This document shows positions 1 to 20,030 of a stretch of 64,000 nt of DNA, piece by piece. Source of the stretch: Muricea muricata. Taxonomy: Eukaryota; Cnidaria; Anthozoa; Malacalcyonacea; Plexauridae. Position numbers and translations under genes: made by a program. The notes under the pieces are model-generated. The model searched no databases, had not been told where the DNA came from, and saw only the letters and a list, made by a program, of their open reading frames with translations. The stretch's first letter is position 1. Each line of letters opens with the position of its first letter. Location of the stretch: the NCBI GenBank assembly GCA_963855995.1, contig OY979729.1, positions 12,688,276-12,752,275 of the forward strand. Direction: 5' to 3'.

Positions 1-205
1 GTACCTGAAGTAGTTGGTAGGCTAACCTCCCTCCCATCCGAGATCGAACTTCATCATGTACACGACTACACAAGGTCAACCTCCACCATATAACGAGGTA
101 AACCTCCACAACTCGGGGTTAAGAACAGCAACCACGCTTTACCCTCTCTCCCTGCATATTTGTAATGTTGCATCCCAAATATCCAGTCTTGAAAACAAAA
201 CATAC

Positions 206-7970
<7,765 letters not shown>

Positions 7971-8609
7971 CTTGATTTCCTTACAGAATCAAGCGTCAAT
8001 ATTTCCGCGCAAAAAAAGAACCAAGCAAAGAATGAAGCTTGAAAGGCGACGGTTTATGTTGAATTTACATTGGAGTCAGACAATATGCCTGCAAATTAAT
8101 CCATTCACAAGAAATTTTCAACGAAATGAACACAAATTCAAAGACGTTCATCAAACGTGGTTTCCAAATGAAACTAAGTACCAGTACTTCAAAATCGACC
8201 GCGTGCTTATCACGTGCTCGGGTTCAAAAATGAATATTATTTATATGAAAATAATATAATTTATATTATTTGGCTTTTAATTAAGGAAGCTGAAGCACTC
8301 AGACCTGAGAAATGTAATGTTCAGAAACGAAAAATTCTTTGAAGCACATTATCTGCTTTATTTATTGAATTAAATATCACTTTTGAAAAGTTTTCGGTTT
8401 TTTACCAACAGATTTGCACGACAGCGGTCTTCTGGGCCGGGAGAGCAATACTTCGTGCAGTGGTTGCAAAGTGAACATACGGTTAGGGAGGATTTAATCA
8501 CAGGATTTGATTGACTTTAATTAATTAATATTACCAGAGAGTATTAGCACAATTAGCATCAATCTGACATTTTATGTTCTAATCTATTTGCCAACCAGTA
8601 ACAAAAAGC
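7971..8609. other. Upstream region of PRPF8
   Basis: This stretch holds the presumed promoter and 5' UTR of PRPF8 (minus strand) and then AT-rich spacer up to the transposon at 8619. A short open frame on the plus strand at 7972-8259 has no recognisable domain and overlaps the presumed 5' UTR, so it is not called. No TATA box or other regulatory motif could be assigned with confidence. Confidence 0.4.
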
Positions 8610-8841
8610 CTATGGTAACGGTGAAAGTAAAAGGCGGAATGGCCTTGCGGAATGGCATATGGAATGGAATGCGGAATGACATGCGGAATGACTGCGGAAT
8701 GGCGAAACGAATAAAATTTCGAGACATTTTTTTCGTTTGGCGCTTTTTTAAATTTCATTTTAAAACTTTACCACAGAATACGTATGGGTCATGGCTTTAT
8801 AGGATACCCTAAAGGTCGAAATGTCGAGGGAGCACTGGGTT

Positions 8842-8998
8842 TCTCACCAGGGTTGCCAGATCACTACATTTTTGAGGCCAAATCTTCAACAATGCTCTTT
8901 GTTTTTCTTTGTACTTGGCTTTTGTTTTCTTTGTTTACTTGACTACACTAATGACGATTTGGCCTCAAAAATGCAGTGATCTGACAACCCTGTTTCTC
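8842..8998. repeat. Inverted repeat nested in the transposon
   Basis: The left arm 8842-8883 and right arm 8955-8998 are imperfect reverse complements. They share blocks such as TTTTTGAGGCCAAATC and its complement, around a spacer of about 70 bp rich in TTTGTTTTC. It is consistent with a small foldback element inserted inside the larger one. Confidence 0.7.
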
Positions 8999-9133
8999 AC
9001 TCACTGGGACTGTATCTACTTCACCAAATTTAGCTAAAGGGCGAGCCCGAAGGGCGAGTAATGATTGTCGCGCTACGCGCTCCCTCTTTAGCTAAATTTG
9101 GTGAAGTAGATACAGTCCCAGTGAGTGAGAAAC
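8992..9133. repeat. Near-perfect hairpin repeat nested in the transposon
   Basis: Arms of about 47 bp at 8992-9038 and 9087-9133 are reverse complements, beginning GTTTCTCACTCACTGGGACT. The loop of about 48 bp (9039-9086) is itself rich in GGGCGAG and CGCGC words. No coding potential. Confidence 0.8.
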
Positions 9134-9260
9134 CTAATATATATATATATATATAAATAAATCACCAGTAGAATCGTTTTTCAATTTTTATTATTTTCAA
9201 CGTTTCTGCTGGTGATTTATTTATATGATGTTGTGGAATTGGGGTGGAGGGTTGGTGATT

Positions 9261-9436
<176 letters not shown>

Positions 9437-9540
9437 TATATATTATATATTATATTTTGTTCTTCTATGAGTCAATTACAACAGTGTTCGCATCACTATA
9501 ATACCAATATGTACGGTTTTGAACACCAACAATAATGAAT

Positions 9541-11640
9541 ATTTAATGAGCATTTCACACAAGAAACGCTAAATGAACAAAAAGTCCTATAATCAATCAT
9601 GAATATTTCATTCCATTTCATCAACCAAAATTCATGAAATTTTCATGAATAATAAGCTCATGAAATAGTTAATATGAACAATTATTCATGAGAATATTCA
9701 TGATTATTGTTTTTTAAAAATTCATGAATATTTCATGGTATTGTCATCAACCTGAAAACTAATGAAATTTTCATGAATAATTTGTTCATGAAGTAATCAA
9801 TATGAACATTCATGAACATTCATGAATTATTATGTTTTTTGAAAAAATCATGAATACTTCATGGTTGTCATCAACCAATACTAATGAAATTTTCATGTCG
9901 AGAGAGCACTATTTTTACAGGCGTTTGTAAATATGTGTTCTACATTATAGAGTAAGCTAGACTATGACATTATCAACCTAGCTCGCGCAAGTCCCAAAAT
10001 CTTTTTAAAGATTAAAATATCTGTAAAAAAAATTAAAATACATTAAAATATCCCTGACCTGCGAAGTTTTTATGATGTTTGAAAACCACTGCGCTCGTTA
10101 CATTGGTCATCTCGCCACCATGGTAAAACCGCTACGTCATCTTACTATAAAAATGGAATCAAATGAACCTGGACATGGTTCTGGCTATTAATAGTGATTG
10201 TGTATGTCTCATTTTGACCGTCCTGTTGAAACACAACTGAGAGTTCATGGCAGTCTTTTGTCCTGGAGCTGTTATTGTACCCTTGCAAGGAATGCAAGAT
10301 GATTTGTGTCCTATTGCGTACCCTAACTGTACTCTCATCGACTTCATCGACATGGAAAGGAGTTATCGCCGACCGGGAGACAACCTCGCCAGGCTGTCTT
10401 CTCGACAGTACGCTCCTCGCTCGAGAAAGAGATCCCGGTGAACACTGGTCACGAGGTTCCCTGATTGTGAGAGCCGCTAATATGACCGGCGAAAATTTGA
10501 TGAATTATCGATGAAACGTTCATGAAAATTGTTCATGAACATCCATCAAAACAACATGAACTGTTCATGCACGTGCATGAACGTTAAATGGCACAGTTCA
10601 CCAAAATAGGAGTTCATGAATGAAAAGTTCATGCACGTTTTTGTTCATGAACATGAACGTTAAATGGCACAGTTCATATCTCATGAACAATATTCATGAC
10701 ATTCTCATGAAACTGTTCATGAGTATTTGAGGAGCATTTAAGGAACAATATTCATGAAATTCTCATGAAACTATTCATGAATATTCAGGAACATTTTATG
10801 AATAAATATTCATGCACTTTTGAAGAATAATAATGAATAATGTTCATGAAGTATTCATGAATTTTCTCATGAACGTTAAATGGCACAGTTCACCAAAATA
10901 GGAGTTCATGAATGAAAAGTTCATGCACGTTTTTGTTCATGAACATGAACGTTAAATGGCACAGTTCATGAATATCTCATGAACAATATTCATGACATTC
11001 TCATGAAACTGTTCATGAGTATTTGAGGAACATTTAATGAACAATATTCATGAAATTCTCATGAAACTATTCATGAATATTCAGGAAATTTTACCATATT
11101 CAGGAACATAAATATTCATGCACTTTTGAAGAATAATAATGAATAATGTTCATGAAGTATTCATGAATTTTCTCATGAACGTTAAATGGCACAGTTCATG
11201 AAAGTAATAGTTCATGAACAAAAAGCTTTGAATATTTTCTCGTGAATCATTCATGAACAAATATTCTTGAATTCTTCACGAATTTTCATGAAAAATAGTC
11301 ATGAATTATTCATAAATTTCCTCATGAACGTTAAATGGCACAGTTCATGAAAGTAGCTGTTCATGAGCATTTCGTGAATTACTGGTTCATAATATGTTCA
11401 TGAAACTGTTCATGAATATTGAGGAATATCTCATGAACAATATTCATGACATTCTCATGAAACTGTTCATGAGTATTTGAAAAACATTTAAGGAACAATA
11501 TTCATGAAATTCTCATGAAACTATTCATGAAACTATTCATGAATATTTGATGAATATTTAAGGAACAATATTCATGAAATTCTCATGAAACTGTTCATGA
11601 ATATTTGAGGAACATTTAAGGAACAATATTCAGTCAGCCA
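9541..11640. repeat. TTCATGAA-word satellite region
   Basis: This region is densely packed with the palindromic octamer TTCATGAA and shorter CATGAA/TTCATG words, which recur every few tens of bases. Higher-order repeats are visible: the phrase ACGTTAAATGGCACAGTTCA recurs at about 10581, 10873 and 11179, giving a period near 292-306 bp. An interruption without the word spans roughly 9900-10500. Related TTCATGAA words also occur at 15144-15215 inside the SLC15 intron. No protein-coding signal. Confidence 0.85.
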
Positions 11641-12047
11641 TACTTGACGTTCTACTTGACTTCACACATTTCAAAAGAAAACGATCGCACAAAATCGAGC
11701 GCTTGCTAAAGGCGGATTTCCATTCAGTGCAAAATGTCGCGCAATCGATTTTTAGCGAGCGCTTTCTTTTGACATTTAGCGAGCGCTTTCTAAATGAAAT
11801 TTAAAAAAGCCCAAAACGAAAAAAATGTCTCGAAATTTTATTCGTTTCGCCATTCCGCAGTCATTCCGCATGTCATTCCGCATTCCATTCCATATGCCAT
11901 TCCGCAAGGCCATTCCGCCTTTTACTTTCACCGCTATGGTAATACACTTGGAATTCCTAACATGACCATTTATTTCCAACGTAACATTTTTATGTACTAT
12001 CATTCTGTGCAAAGTTCTGAAATTTTTATTGATACATTGTTTTGTTC

Positions 12048-12392
12048 CAGACTGCAGAGTATGACAATTGCACATCCAAGATTTTTTTCGGGTAAAAAAA
12101 GAGCACTTTGTGAGAAAATAACGCAAAATTTTAGCGCACTTGTTACAAACAGTCTACTGGGTCCGGTGTTTTGGAAGACCTCAGAAAAACACTTCATCTT
12201 CGCCTTTCATGTTGAGAATTCGTTATTAAAATAACCAAGCCTTGAAATATAATGCCGCATTTAAACATTTTAGGCACACTTAAATCTATTTTAGCGCACC
12301 TGAGAAATTCTTGCGCACGCACACGGTCACACCCAAATTCTGGTCGTTGGCACACCTAAGATCTTGATGAAAACTGCCATACTCAGCAGACC
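12048..12392. mobile_element. Short inverted-repeat element (MITE-like), copy 2
   Basis: It starts with CAGACTGCAGAGTATG, as the copy at 7343 does, and ends with a diverged complement (CATACTCAGCAGACC). The interior shares phrases with the first copy, including an oxygen-rich run of GCGCAC/GTGC words on one strand. It lies immediately downstream of the SLC15 stop codon, so it may form part of that gene's 3' UTR or flank. Confidence 0.5.
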
Positions 12393-12462
12393 GGATTTTG
12401 TTTTAAATTTCTTTTTAGCTTAACAAGAAGTTTTTAACAAATCGTTGTTGTTTGATTTTATG

Positions 12463-13977
12463 TTAGCTTTGTATCTCCGTAATACTGCTAATGCCTGAAG
12501 TCGAGGCAGCGCATCCAGTCCTATTAAATGTTCGATTCCTTCGATGTTTTGACCTTTTACGCCTGCTACGCTCGATGTATACGATAAAAATAATCCAAGA
12601 TAGCAACATAAGGCCACCAAGAAGAAAGAAATAAAGCGTAAGGTCGTAGCTTTGTTTAGTTTGTTCGATAAGGCCAACTAATTCACTTAGTTCTAATAGA
12701 CCAGATCCAATCAAAGAACCAAAAGAGATAATGGAGAAATACATAGCCATAACCAGACCTTGCATCGAGTTTGGTGCGTTGCGGTAAGCAAACTCCAAAC
12801 CTACAAAATAGAGAAAAATGTAAATTAAATATCTTCAGCGAAACCAAATAAAAATTTTGTGTGCCGATGTTTTGGCAGGCACCAGGTCAGTGAACATACA
12901 TTCTGCTCTCGCTCACTAGTTACCGATTTCCCAACCAAAGGGTCTCCACTCTGAAGTTGTCCTGGTATCTTTTAGACAATGAAACTTGATCCCATGGTAA
13001 ATACACAAACTATCACTGCTGTGGGTTGTGCAGTTCATATTAGGGTGACCCCAAACTATACACGGTGTCCCAAAAAAAAAAGAAGACTGAGTTCTGCATT
13101 CAAGTTTAAATCTTGAAAAGAATATTAAGCAATGAAACTAGTTTTCTTGTTTAAAAGTGTATTCATTCCGCTTTCTTTGGATAGGTTGTCTATAAAATTT
13201 GAGCGAGTAGGTCAAAAGTTATGGTACATTGACCGATCACGATTGGAAGTTTTTAAAATTGAGATAACGCTTAAATTACATTACATGTTCACAATCTGTA
13301 TTTAAAGTCGCTATCTGGATTTCATATCTGGAAGCTGAACATTCATCTCATTTTTTACTATTTTTCGTGGTTTGTTGATCTTCTGTAATAAAAGTGTGTT
13401 TGAGGCAGTGTAAAGTAAATTTTGTCTTTAAGCAAGCTCAAAAGAAAGTACCAATCACTGTCTCATGAAATGTGGTGAATGCATTTAATTGCAATTCGAT
13501 CCATTTAATTTCAATCAAGGGGATCTCAATCCGATTAATTTTCGTTATCGATATTTCGTGTAATTTTGTTAGTTAGTATAAAATCATATTCACCAAGACG
13601 CCTGCTAAGGCGTTCACACCGCCTGCCAAAACGAAAATGGGCACAAGGCCAGGCAGGGCTGTAACTAGAGCGTTCATTGGTGGGGTATATTCACTTATTT
13701 CTGTTCTGCCCAACTAATTCCTTTTTAAATCAGTTATTATTAGGGTACCTTCCAAGACATTTAAAATAGATAGATAGATACTTTATTTATTTATACACGC
13801 TGACCCCGTCAGTCGAAGCTGGTTTCCACGAAGGGCGTGTTTGGAAAATTTTACATATGAAGGAAAATGAAAAAATATATATACATATAAGAAACTACAG
13901 TATTTACAATTTGAACATAACATGATTAAGGTGTTGTCTGAAGTTAATACGTAGTACATAGTAATTAGCTTATTTAC

Positions 13978-14076
<99 letters not shown>

Positions 14077-17000
14077 CATTACATAATTTTACCACTATAT
14101 TTCAATGCAAGTAGCGATTTTACGTTGGAATAAAGTTAGTGATGTACTTTCCCTAATTTCTTTGGGAATAGAGTTTCATGTTGTTGCCCCATTACACATG
14201 AAACTCTTTTTCATGCTGTTAGTACGTGGTTTTGGCAAATAAAGACTACTTGAAACATCCCGAAGGTTATAGCGTGTTACCTCATCTTTATATGTGAAAA
14301 GATTGCCAAGTGAAGTTGGACCCATTTTGTTTAAAACTTTATACATCATTTTGGCTTTTGTCTTTCTCCTATCAGCCTTAAGTGGTTCCCAGCCCAGCCC
14401 AGTTCATGCAAAGCAATTGTATGATCTACATTATTGCTTAGATTCGTTATGATTCTAGCAACTCTATTGTGTAGCTTTTGCAGGCGTTTGGATTGTGTTT
14501 CACCAAATAGATCCCATACTTCACAACAATATTTGAAATATGGGTATATAAGTGCATTAAATACCGAGATAAGAGTGTGTTTGTCGGCACATTCCTTTAA
14601 CCGCCTAAGAGCAGAAATTCAAGCTGTTACTTTTTTGCAAATATTATTTGTGTTGTTATTCCAAGTTAAATGTTCGTCTATTACCACTCCGAGACTTTTA
14701 CACACGTGAATTTGTTTAATGGCTTTGTTGTAAATTTTAATTTTCTGAAATACTTGTTATCATAGGTTTCGAGTCTATTAGAATAAATCCAGTCTTAGCC
14801 ACATTCAAGCTACGTTTATTGGCCATCAACCATTTTCTAAGGTTTTCCAAGTCAGAGTTTACTGCAGTTTCAACTTCCTTTACGCACTGCCCTGAAGCTG
14901 TTAGATTAGTATCGTCAGCGAACATCCGAGGTTTTGTTTCGCTTAAGCATTGAGGCAAATCATTTGTATATAGTAGAAAGAGTAGTGGTCCTAAGATAGA
15001 GCCTTGGGGTACTCCACATTTTATAGATTTCTCTGATGAAATGAAATTTTTAACTTGGCATTTTTGGTTTCGATTTGTTAGGTAAGATCTAACTAAGTAA
15101 AGCTAAAGCTTCCCCTTTCATTCCATCCCCGGCGAAAATTTGTTCATGAAGTGATGAACTTTCATGGTCTGTTCATGAACTTTCATGAAAATGCATGAAC
15201 GGTTCATTCTCTGTTCATATATAGATATTTCAGTAGAATTTGCGTTTGATTCTTGTGTAGAAATTTCTAAATTTCCTTAAAAGTAGGAACACGACAGAAA
15301 ATGACGGAAACACGCTCTCAAAACTTCACCGCGATACATCGCTCCTCGGTAAAGTTTCGCGGTGGAATTTGTCGTTTTAGAACATTTTGCATGAGAATCT
15401 TTGCACGTAAAACCTTCTTGCGGTTTAGATGTTCTAGCATACATGTTAAAATTGTGTTTTGTTGACATATTCCGCTAGAAATTGAGTTTAAACGCCGTGT
15501 TTAGGTCGGCTCACGCGGCTTGTGCCAGCGGTATCACCCATGAGCGCTGCGCCTACTTGCGACACCGCAAAAAAATAAAAAGGAAAAAAATAAAAAAAAT
15601 ACAGAAACGGGGCGAATTTAAAGCTCCGCCTCGCCTACGACAGGCGGAGTAACAAGGAGAATTACTTCTACTGTGGAACACTAAGTGGACCGGCATTAGA
15701 CATTCTGAAACTACCCATGCGGCACCAAATTATGTCCTTTTTTTTGAGCATCTCAAAATGACTAGTTGCGCTAAAATTGTTTCTGTGATTGTATTACTTG
15801 CTTCAAGTAGACAAGGAATACATTGTTCGAAAGGCAAATGAACAAGCCATAAAAGAAAAAAATAGTCACTTTATATGATCAAGTTTTCATTAAGCAATCA
15901 ATCTTAGAAGTTGCACTCCGGGTTTTTTTGGGACACCCTGTATATAGCTTTCGTCTGTCGTAAGTGCACTAATGTACTTGGACGTACCTATTTTTCATTC
16001 TTATTTTTTAAGTACATACCTCCTACAGCAGCAAAAACTTCACTGATGCCAATAAGTAGATACTGTGGAATCTGATAGAAAACTGACATCTTCGCAGCCA
16101 CAACACAATGCCCATTGACATTTTTATTAACAGTCGTTTCATTTTTGTCCAATTCATTCACAACATGCATCTCAACAAAACCTGCTGCTATGATTGCAAA
16201 GCATGATACGACAATACCTTAAATAAAGAAAGTTTGAATGGCTTTGAGAAAAATCTCAACTTTTTAAATAATGGGTATTACCATGGTACATCATCCAAGT
16301 GCGTATGGTACATCACCTACTCAGGAGTAAATGGTACATCACTCACTCCTCACTCCCATATCTTATTATAAATATTATCATGAAATGAGGAGTATTAGGC
16401 ATTATACCACCCGCTCAGGAATTTTAGTAAATGACCCCAGTAAAGTGGGTGGTTTAATGACTAATACTCCTCATTTCATGTTGTGGCTTGTCCGAAAGTG
16501 CAATCCAAAAAAAATACCAGAAAGCATACATCTTGGTGCGTAAATGTCTATATTAGCAAGTAATGATAACGATTAAATCTTTGCATGTTTTTCAGTGCAT
16601 AATTTGGTGATAATTTTGCTCAAAGTTTCCAGGTGATGTGGTAATACTAATACGACCCCCAATGACGTCAACTGAGGTCGTATTAGTTCTAATACGACCT
16701 GTACACTTGAATAGGTGAGTGAATTAGTTATTAATACAGCACAATAGAACAATAGAAATTCAGGCAAACATGATATTACATTGTATATACTAAATTTCCC
16801 CACTTCAAACTTACCAATGCTTATCCTTGTCAGTGGAATTATATGGTAGCCCCTCTTTGAAAACCATGGATATATAATCTTCTCCATAATGGGTAAGAGA
16901 ATAACAATGGTTACTGCATTGAAAAGGTTTAACCAAGCTGCCGGAAAACTATTATGAATCCCCCCAATTGATGGTAACTTCATGTGTATTCCTTGCTGAA

Positions 17001-19557
17001 TAAATGTTGCACTCATCTGGCAAAGAGAAGCATAGGATGGTAAATAAAGTTATAAATCCACAGTGTTACCAATGGACCATTCCTCTTTAAGACAAACTTT
17101 TGAATTAGGGATATTCATTAGCACAGCTGGAAAGAGCATCCCAAATTTTGCAAAATTGTAAAGTCTGGTTACAAAACATTGTAAAATGTGGAAAATATAG
17201 TCCTGAGAGGTTTGAGGGTTTCATATTCTTTTTTATTATGCACGGAAAAGTGTAATCAGACTTTGAAATGTGATTACACTTTTCCAGGCATAATACAAAA
17301 GTATAAAAAATTTTATAAGCTTCACATGGCTATATTTTCCACAGTTTACAATACTTTGCAACCAAACTTCCCTATTTTACTAAATTTAGGATGCTCTTTC
17401 CAGCTGTGCTAATAAATATTCCCAATTCAAAATTTTGCCCAAAAGGGGAATGGTCCATTGAGTTACAATACACTCCACTACGCATGCCTTACTTACTTTT
17501 TAACTTGTTTAACCCCAGAAAGTTTTTACTTGTCAATGGGAAGCTGTGCAGCTTAATTGATGGTTAATCAAGAGATACAAAAATGTCTCTAGTTGACCAA
17601 TTGAGTCATACCTGATACATATTTTTGCTTGTTGAACAATAGATTTTATTTTGCTTAGCCACAAGAGCAGGGCACCAAACAGTGTGAGCCAATTACTGTG
17701 GGCCCGTATTACCTATCCCAACCTGTCAACATTCCCTGTGGAAGGAAACCGGAGTACCGTACCTGAAAAACCCCATGACTTTCGACTGAGCGTTTACTAT
17801 ACTCCTCACATGAGGACTGGGTTCGAGTCCACCTTACAGGGACTAGAACTCAGAACCTTAGAGGAGAAAGGCAAGTGGTTCGGCAGGTCATTCGGTTAAA
17901 CTATTTTGAATTATAAAGAACTATGGGAAAAAACATTTCTTTGCACATTTTTAATTAGACAATTTTCCTGGCCAATCTACAAACCAATGAAGCTTAATTG
18001 ATTGTATCTACCTGGTTATAAATAGTCATATACAGTAACATGATGAAAACAGGATAATTGCAAACACCTGGTTATAGATAGTCATGTATGGTAACAACAA
18101 AATGAAGACTGGGACAATTGCAAACACATATCGAGCTTCATCAACCTCCCAATCCAGAAAGCTTCCGCCATATTTCATCCGGGCATAATCAAGCCACGAC
18201 AATTTTGGTGTTGTAACGGCTGAACTACAAAAAGTAAAACAAAACAATAATTAAGTGGATGACATCACAGCACATTATTGTGACTGAGGTTGAACATTAA
18301 TTGGAAGCTGTTGTCATGTTTGTGGTTGGTACTACAATATCATATTTCCAGGTGTCAAAACAAACATTTCTAGGAGGCAAAACAGACGTTATTACCCCAA
18401 ATTAAAATAGCATGAATGTAGTGCTTCAAACAGTAGTGCTTACAGTTTTCACTGAAATGTGCTTGCTTGTAGGATTACAATTTGGGTTACAAACTGACCA
18501 GGTAGTCTAGAAATACTCCTGATCAACGCTATCTTTGAATGAAACAGAAACAGAAATGGAATGTTGTAATGCCAACAAAACGTGGCAACATCCAAGAAAC
18601 CATCAACCTGAATCAGTTATATATTACTGTTTAAAGGGTTATGTTTATTTTTTCGGTTAAAAGCATTAAGAGATTACTGTGGTGTGTCGCCAAAGCCTTT
18701 ACTTAATGATTGCTTACAGCTTTCTTTACCATTGCCTACCTTGGTTCATTTCTACGAGAGTTTCTTCTAGCTTCTTTGACAATTTGATAAACCTTTCCAA
18801 CCATACGTTGACATGGTAGAGTTTTGTACCATTTTCTTGACAACACGAATATTATTAAGGCAAGAGTAATACTTGCAAAGGGTATTGCAAATCCATAAAG
18901 AAAGCTATATCTCTGTTGAATGAATGCTGATATGCTCAATGCCAGCAGAGAGCCAATATTTAAACTGAAGTAATACAAATTAAAATAGCGCCTCGTGCTC
19001 ACTAGATCTTTGTGGTTTAACTGTTCTGCTCCAAATGCTGCAACATTAGCCTTATAAGCACCTTCTCCAATTAGTGCGACTAAAATTGATGAGAATACAA
19101 TAACTACTCTGTAGACTTCTTGGTGTTTGAAATAAGATTCTAGAAGCCAAGTTGACAAAAACAGTAGTCCTGTGCCTATAGAATATAAAACAAGACCCAC
19201 AGTAATAGTCTTCAGTTTTCCAAGTCTGGCATCACTGATCCACCCGCCTAGCACACATAGCAACCAAGACATTCCTATCAGAACCATGACGCTAATCAGA
19301 GCATATTTCTGACCAAGTAGTTTATAGCGTTTGCATTGTTTATCGTTCCCATCATAGTTTTCATAAACATTGTCATTGAAAAATAAAAACAAATTCACGA
19401 CAATACTGTAGTAAGTAAAACGTTCAAGAGCCACAACACTGACAAATGGAATTATGTACTTGTTCGAATTGTCTGGCTCAGTCTCGTGTACATCCTTGCT
19501 TATTACTCCAGGGGAAATCAATGGAGTTTTGTCTGTAGGTTGTTCCATATCTTTCAT
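12463..19557 (-). CDS. Proton-coupled peptide/histidine transporter, SLC15A4-like (POT/PTR family)
   Basis: Multipass membrane transporter moving histidine and di/tripeptides with protons, in the family usually on endolysosomal membranes. Five exons in frame: 18740-19557, 18068-18224, 16815-17016, 16020-16217 and 12463-12800, giving 570 residues (human SLC15A4 about 577). Exon 1 encodes a short cytosolic N-terminus with LISPG near residue 13, the POT motif region ALERFTYYS near residue 42 and GGWISDARLGK near residue 110. Family-like segments include FNLYYFSLNIGSL in exon 1, and EVFAAVGG joined to LEFAYRNAPNSMQG across the last junction. The C-terminus is basic. The last intron is 3.2 kb and full of repeats. 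The start ATG could be at 19557 or three codons later. The gene is head-to-head with the gene at 20031. Which SLC15 paralogue it is remains an inference. Confidence 0.93.
13768..15100 (-). mobile_element. Truncated non-LTR retrotransposon (LINE) 3' fragment
   Basis: On the minus strand, 14737-14958 encodes a reverse transcriptase piece with the catalytic-motif region FADDTNLTASG followed by NSDLENLRKWLMANK and LNVAKT. These are recognisable as the palm/thumb region of animal non-LTR elements. Downstream, toward 13768, the frame breaks up. The tail ends in tandem ATCT/GATA units (13768-13785), a common LINE 3' terminus. A (TA)n tract interrupts it. It is not an intact element. A related fragment lies at 53125-54225. 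Confidence 0.75.
13982..14072. repeat. (TA)n microsatellite
   Basis: About 90 bp of TA dinucleotides within the LINE fragment. The alternating Ile-Tyr frames over it are artefacts. Confidence 0.97.
17071..17459. repeat. Palindromic MITE-like element in SLC15 intron 2
   Basis: The ends are reverse complements (AATGGACCATTCC at 17071 and GGAATGGTCCATT ending 17459). The arms remain alignable through most of their length, with a tight inner hairpin at about 17239-17288 (GGAAAAGTGTAATCA and its complement). The whole 389 bp could fold back on itself. No coding signal. Confidence 0.7.
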
Positions 19558-20030
19558 GACTGTTCTCCACTCGTTTTCAAGGACAATATATCAATACTTC
19601 ACCTCAGTACCTTAAAAAAGGTGTGCTGCGTAAGTAAGATTCTAAATTTGATTTTGAAAATAAAAAGAAAATTGCCAAATCATGTTCTATGCATTGTTTT
19701 GAGCAAATACTTCATGTACGTCCACAAAGCTCCTTGTGACTTTAATTGTCACATGACCGATCACGAGTTGTTCACATGCCATGACTTGGGAAATTTGATG
19801 CATGTTTCCACTTTGGTATCTGTATTTTTTTAAAAATTCTCTGTTGAATTTTGATATGTTTACAAGAATTGTATCATATTTTGTATCATAGAATTCATCA
19901 TATCGAGATGTCTGCTACTGTGCATAAAAATCCTATGCACTTTCCAAATTACAGAATTTTATTGCTGGTTCCAAATGTTATAGGTTGGAAATAATAGATC
20001 ATTTGCATTAACTGTGCAGTCTGGCAATAC
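19558..20030. promoter_or_regulatory. Shared divergent upstream region
   Basis: The 473 bp lie between the start codons of the SLC15-like gene (minus) and the CDP-alcohol phosphatidyltransferase gene (plus). The head-to-head arrangement implies a bidirectional promoter or two closely spaced promoters. No specific core element was identified by eye. Confidence 0.4.

Larger units (their letters stand above)
13061..15940. mobile_element. Element with mariner-type termini in SLC15 intron 4
   Basis: The left end CACGGTGTCCCAAAAAAA (13061) and the inverted right end TTTTTTTGGGACACCCTG (ending 15940) are flanked by TA dinucleotides at 13059-13060 and 15941-15942. This matches the CAGGGTGTCCCA-like ends and TA duplication of Tc1/mariner elements. 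No transposase frame is visible. The interior instead contains a LINE fragment, a (TA)n tract and TTCATGAA words. It may be one composite element, or two solo ends that happen to bracket other insertions. Confidence 0.55.

Noticed and set aside
1..205. Search for the next PRPF8 exon
   Set aside because: Neither frame on the minus strand continues the expected GIEFMDLYSHL-type sequence, so this is taken as intron.
8588..8812. Frame with repeated RNGxxNGMRND
   Set aside because: It translates the GGAATG-rich terminal repeat of the transposon; the opposite copy gives a similar frame at 11776-12126.
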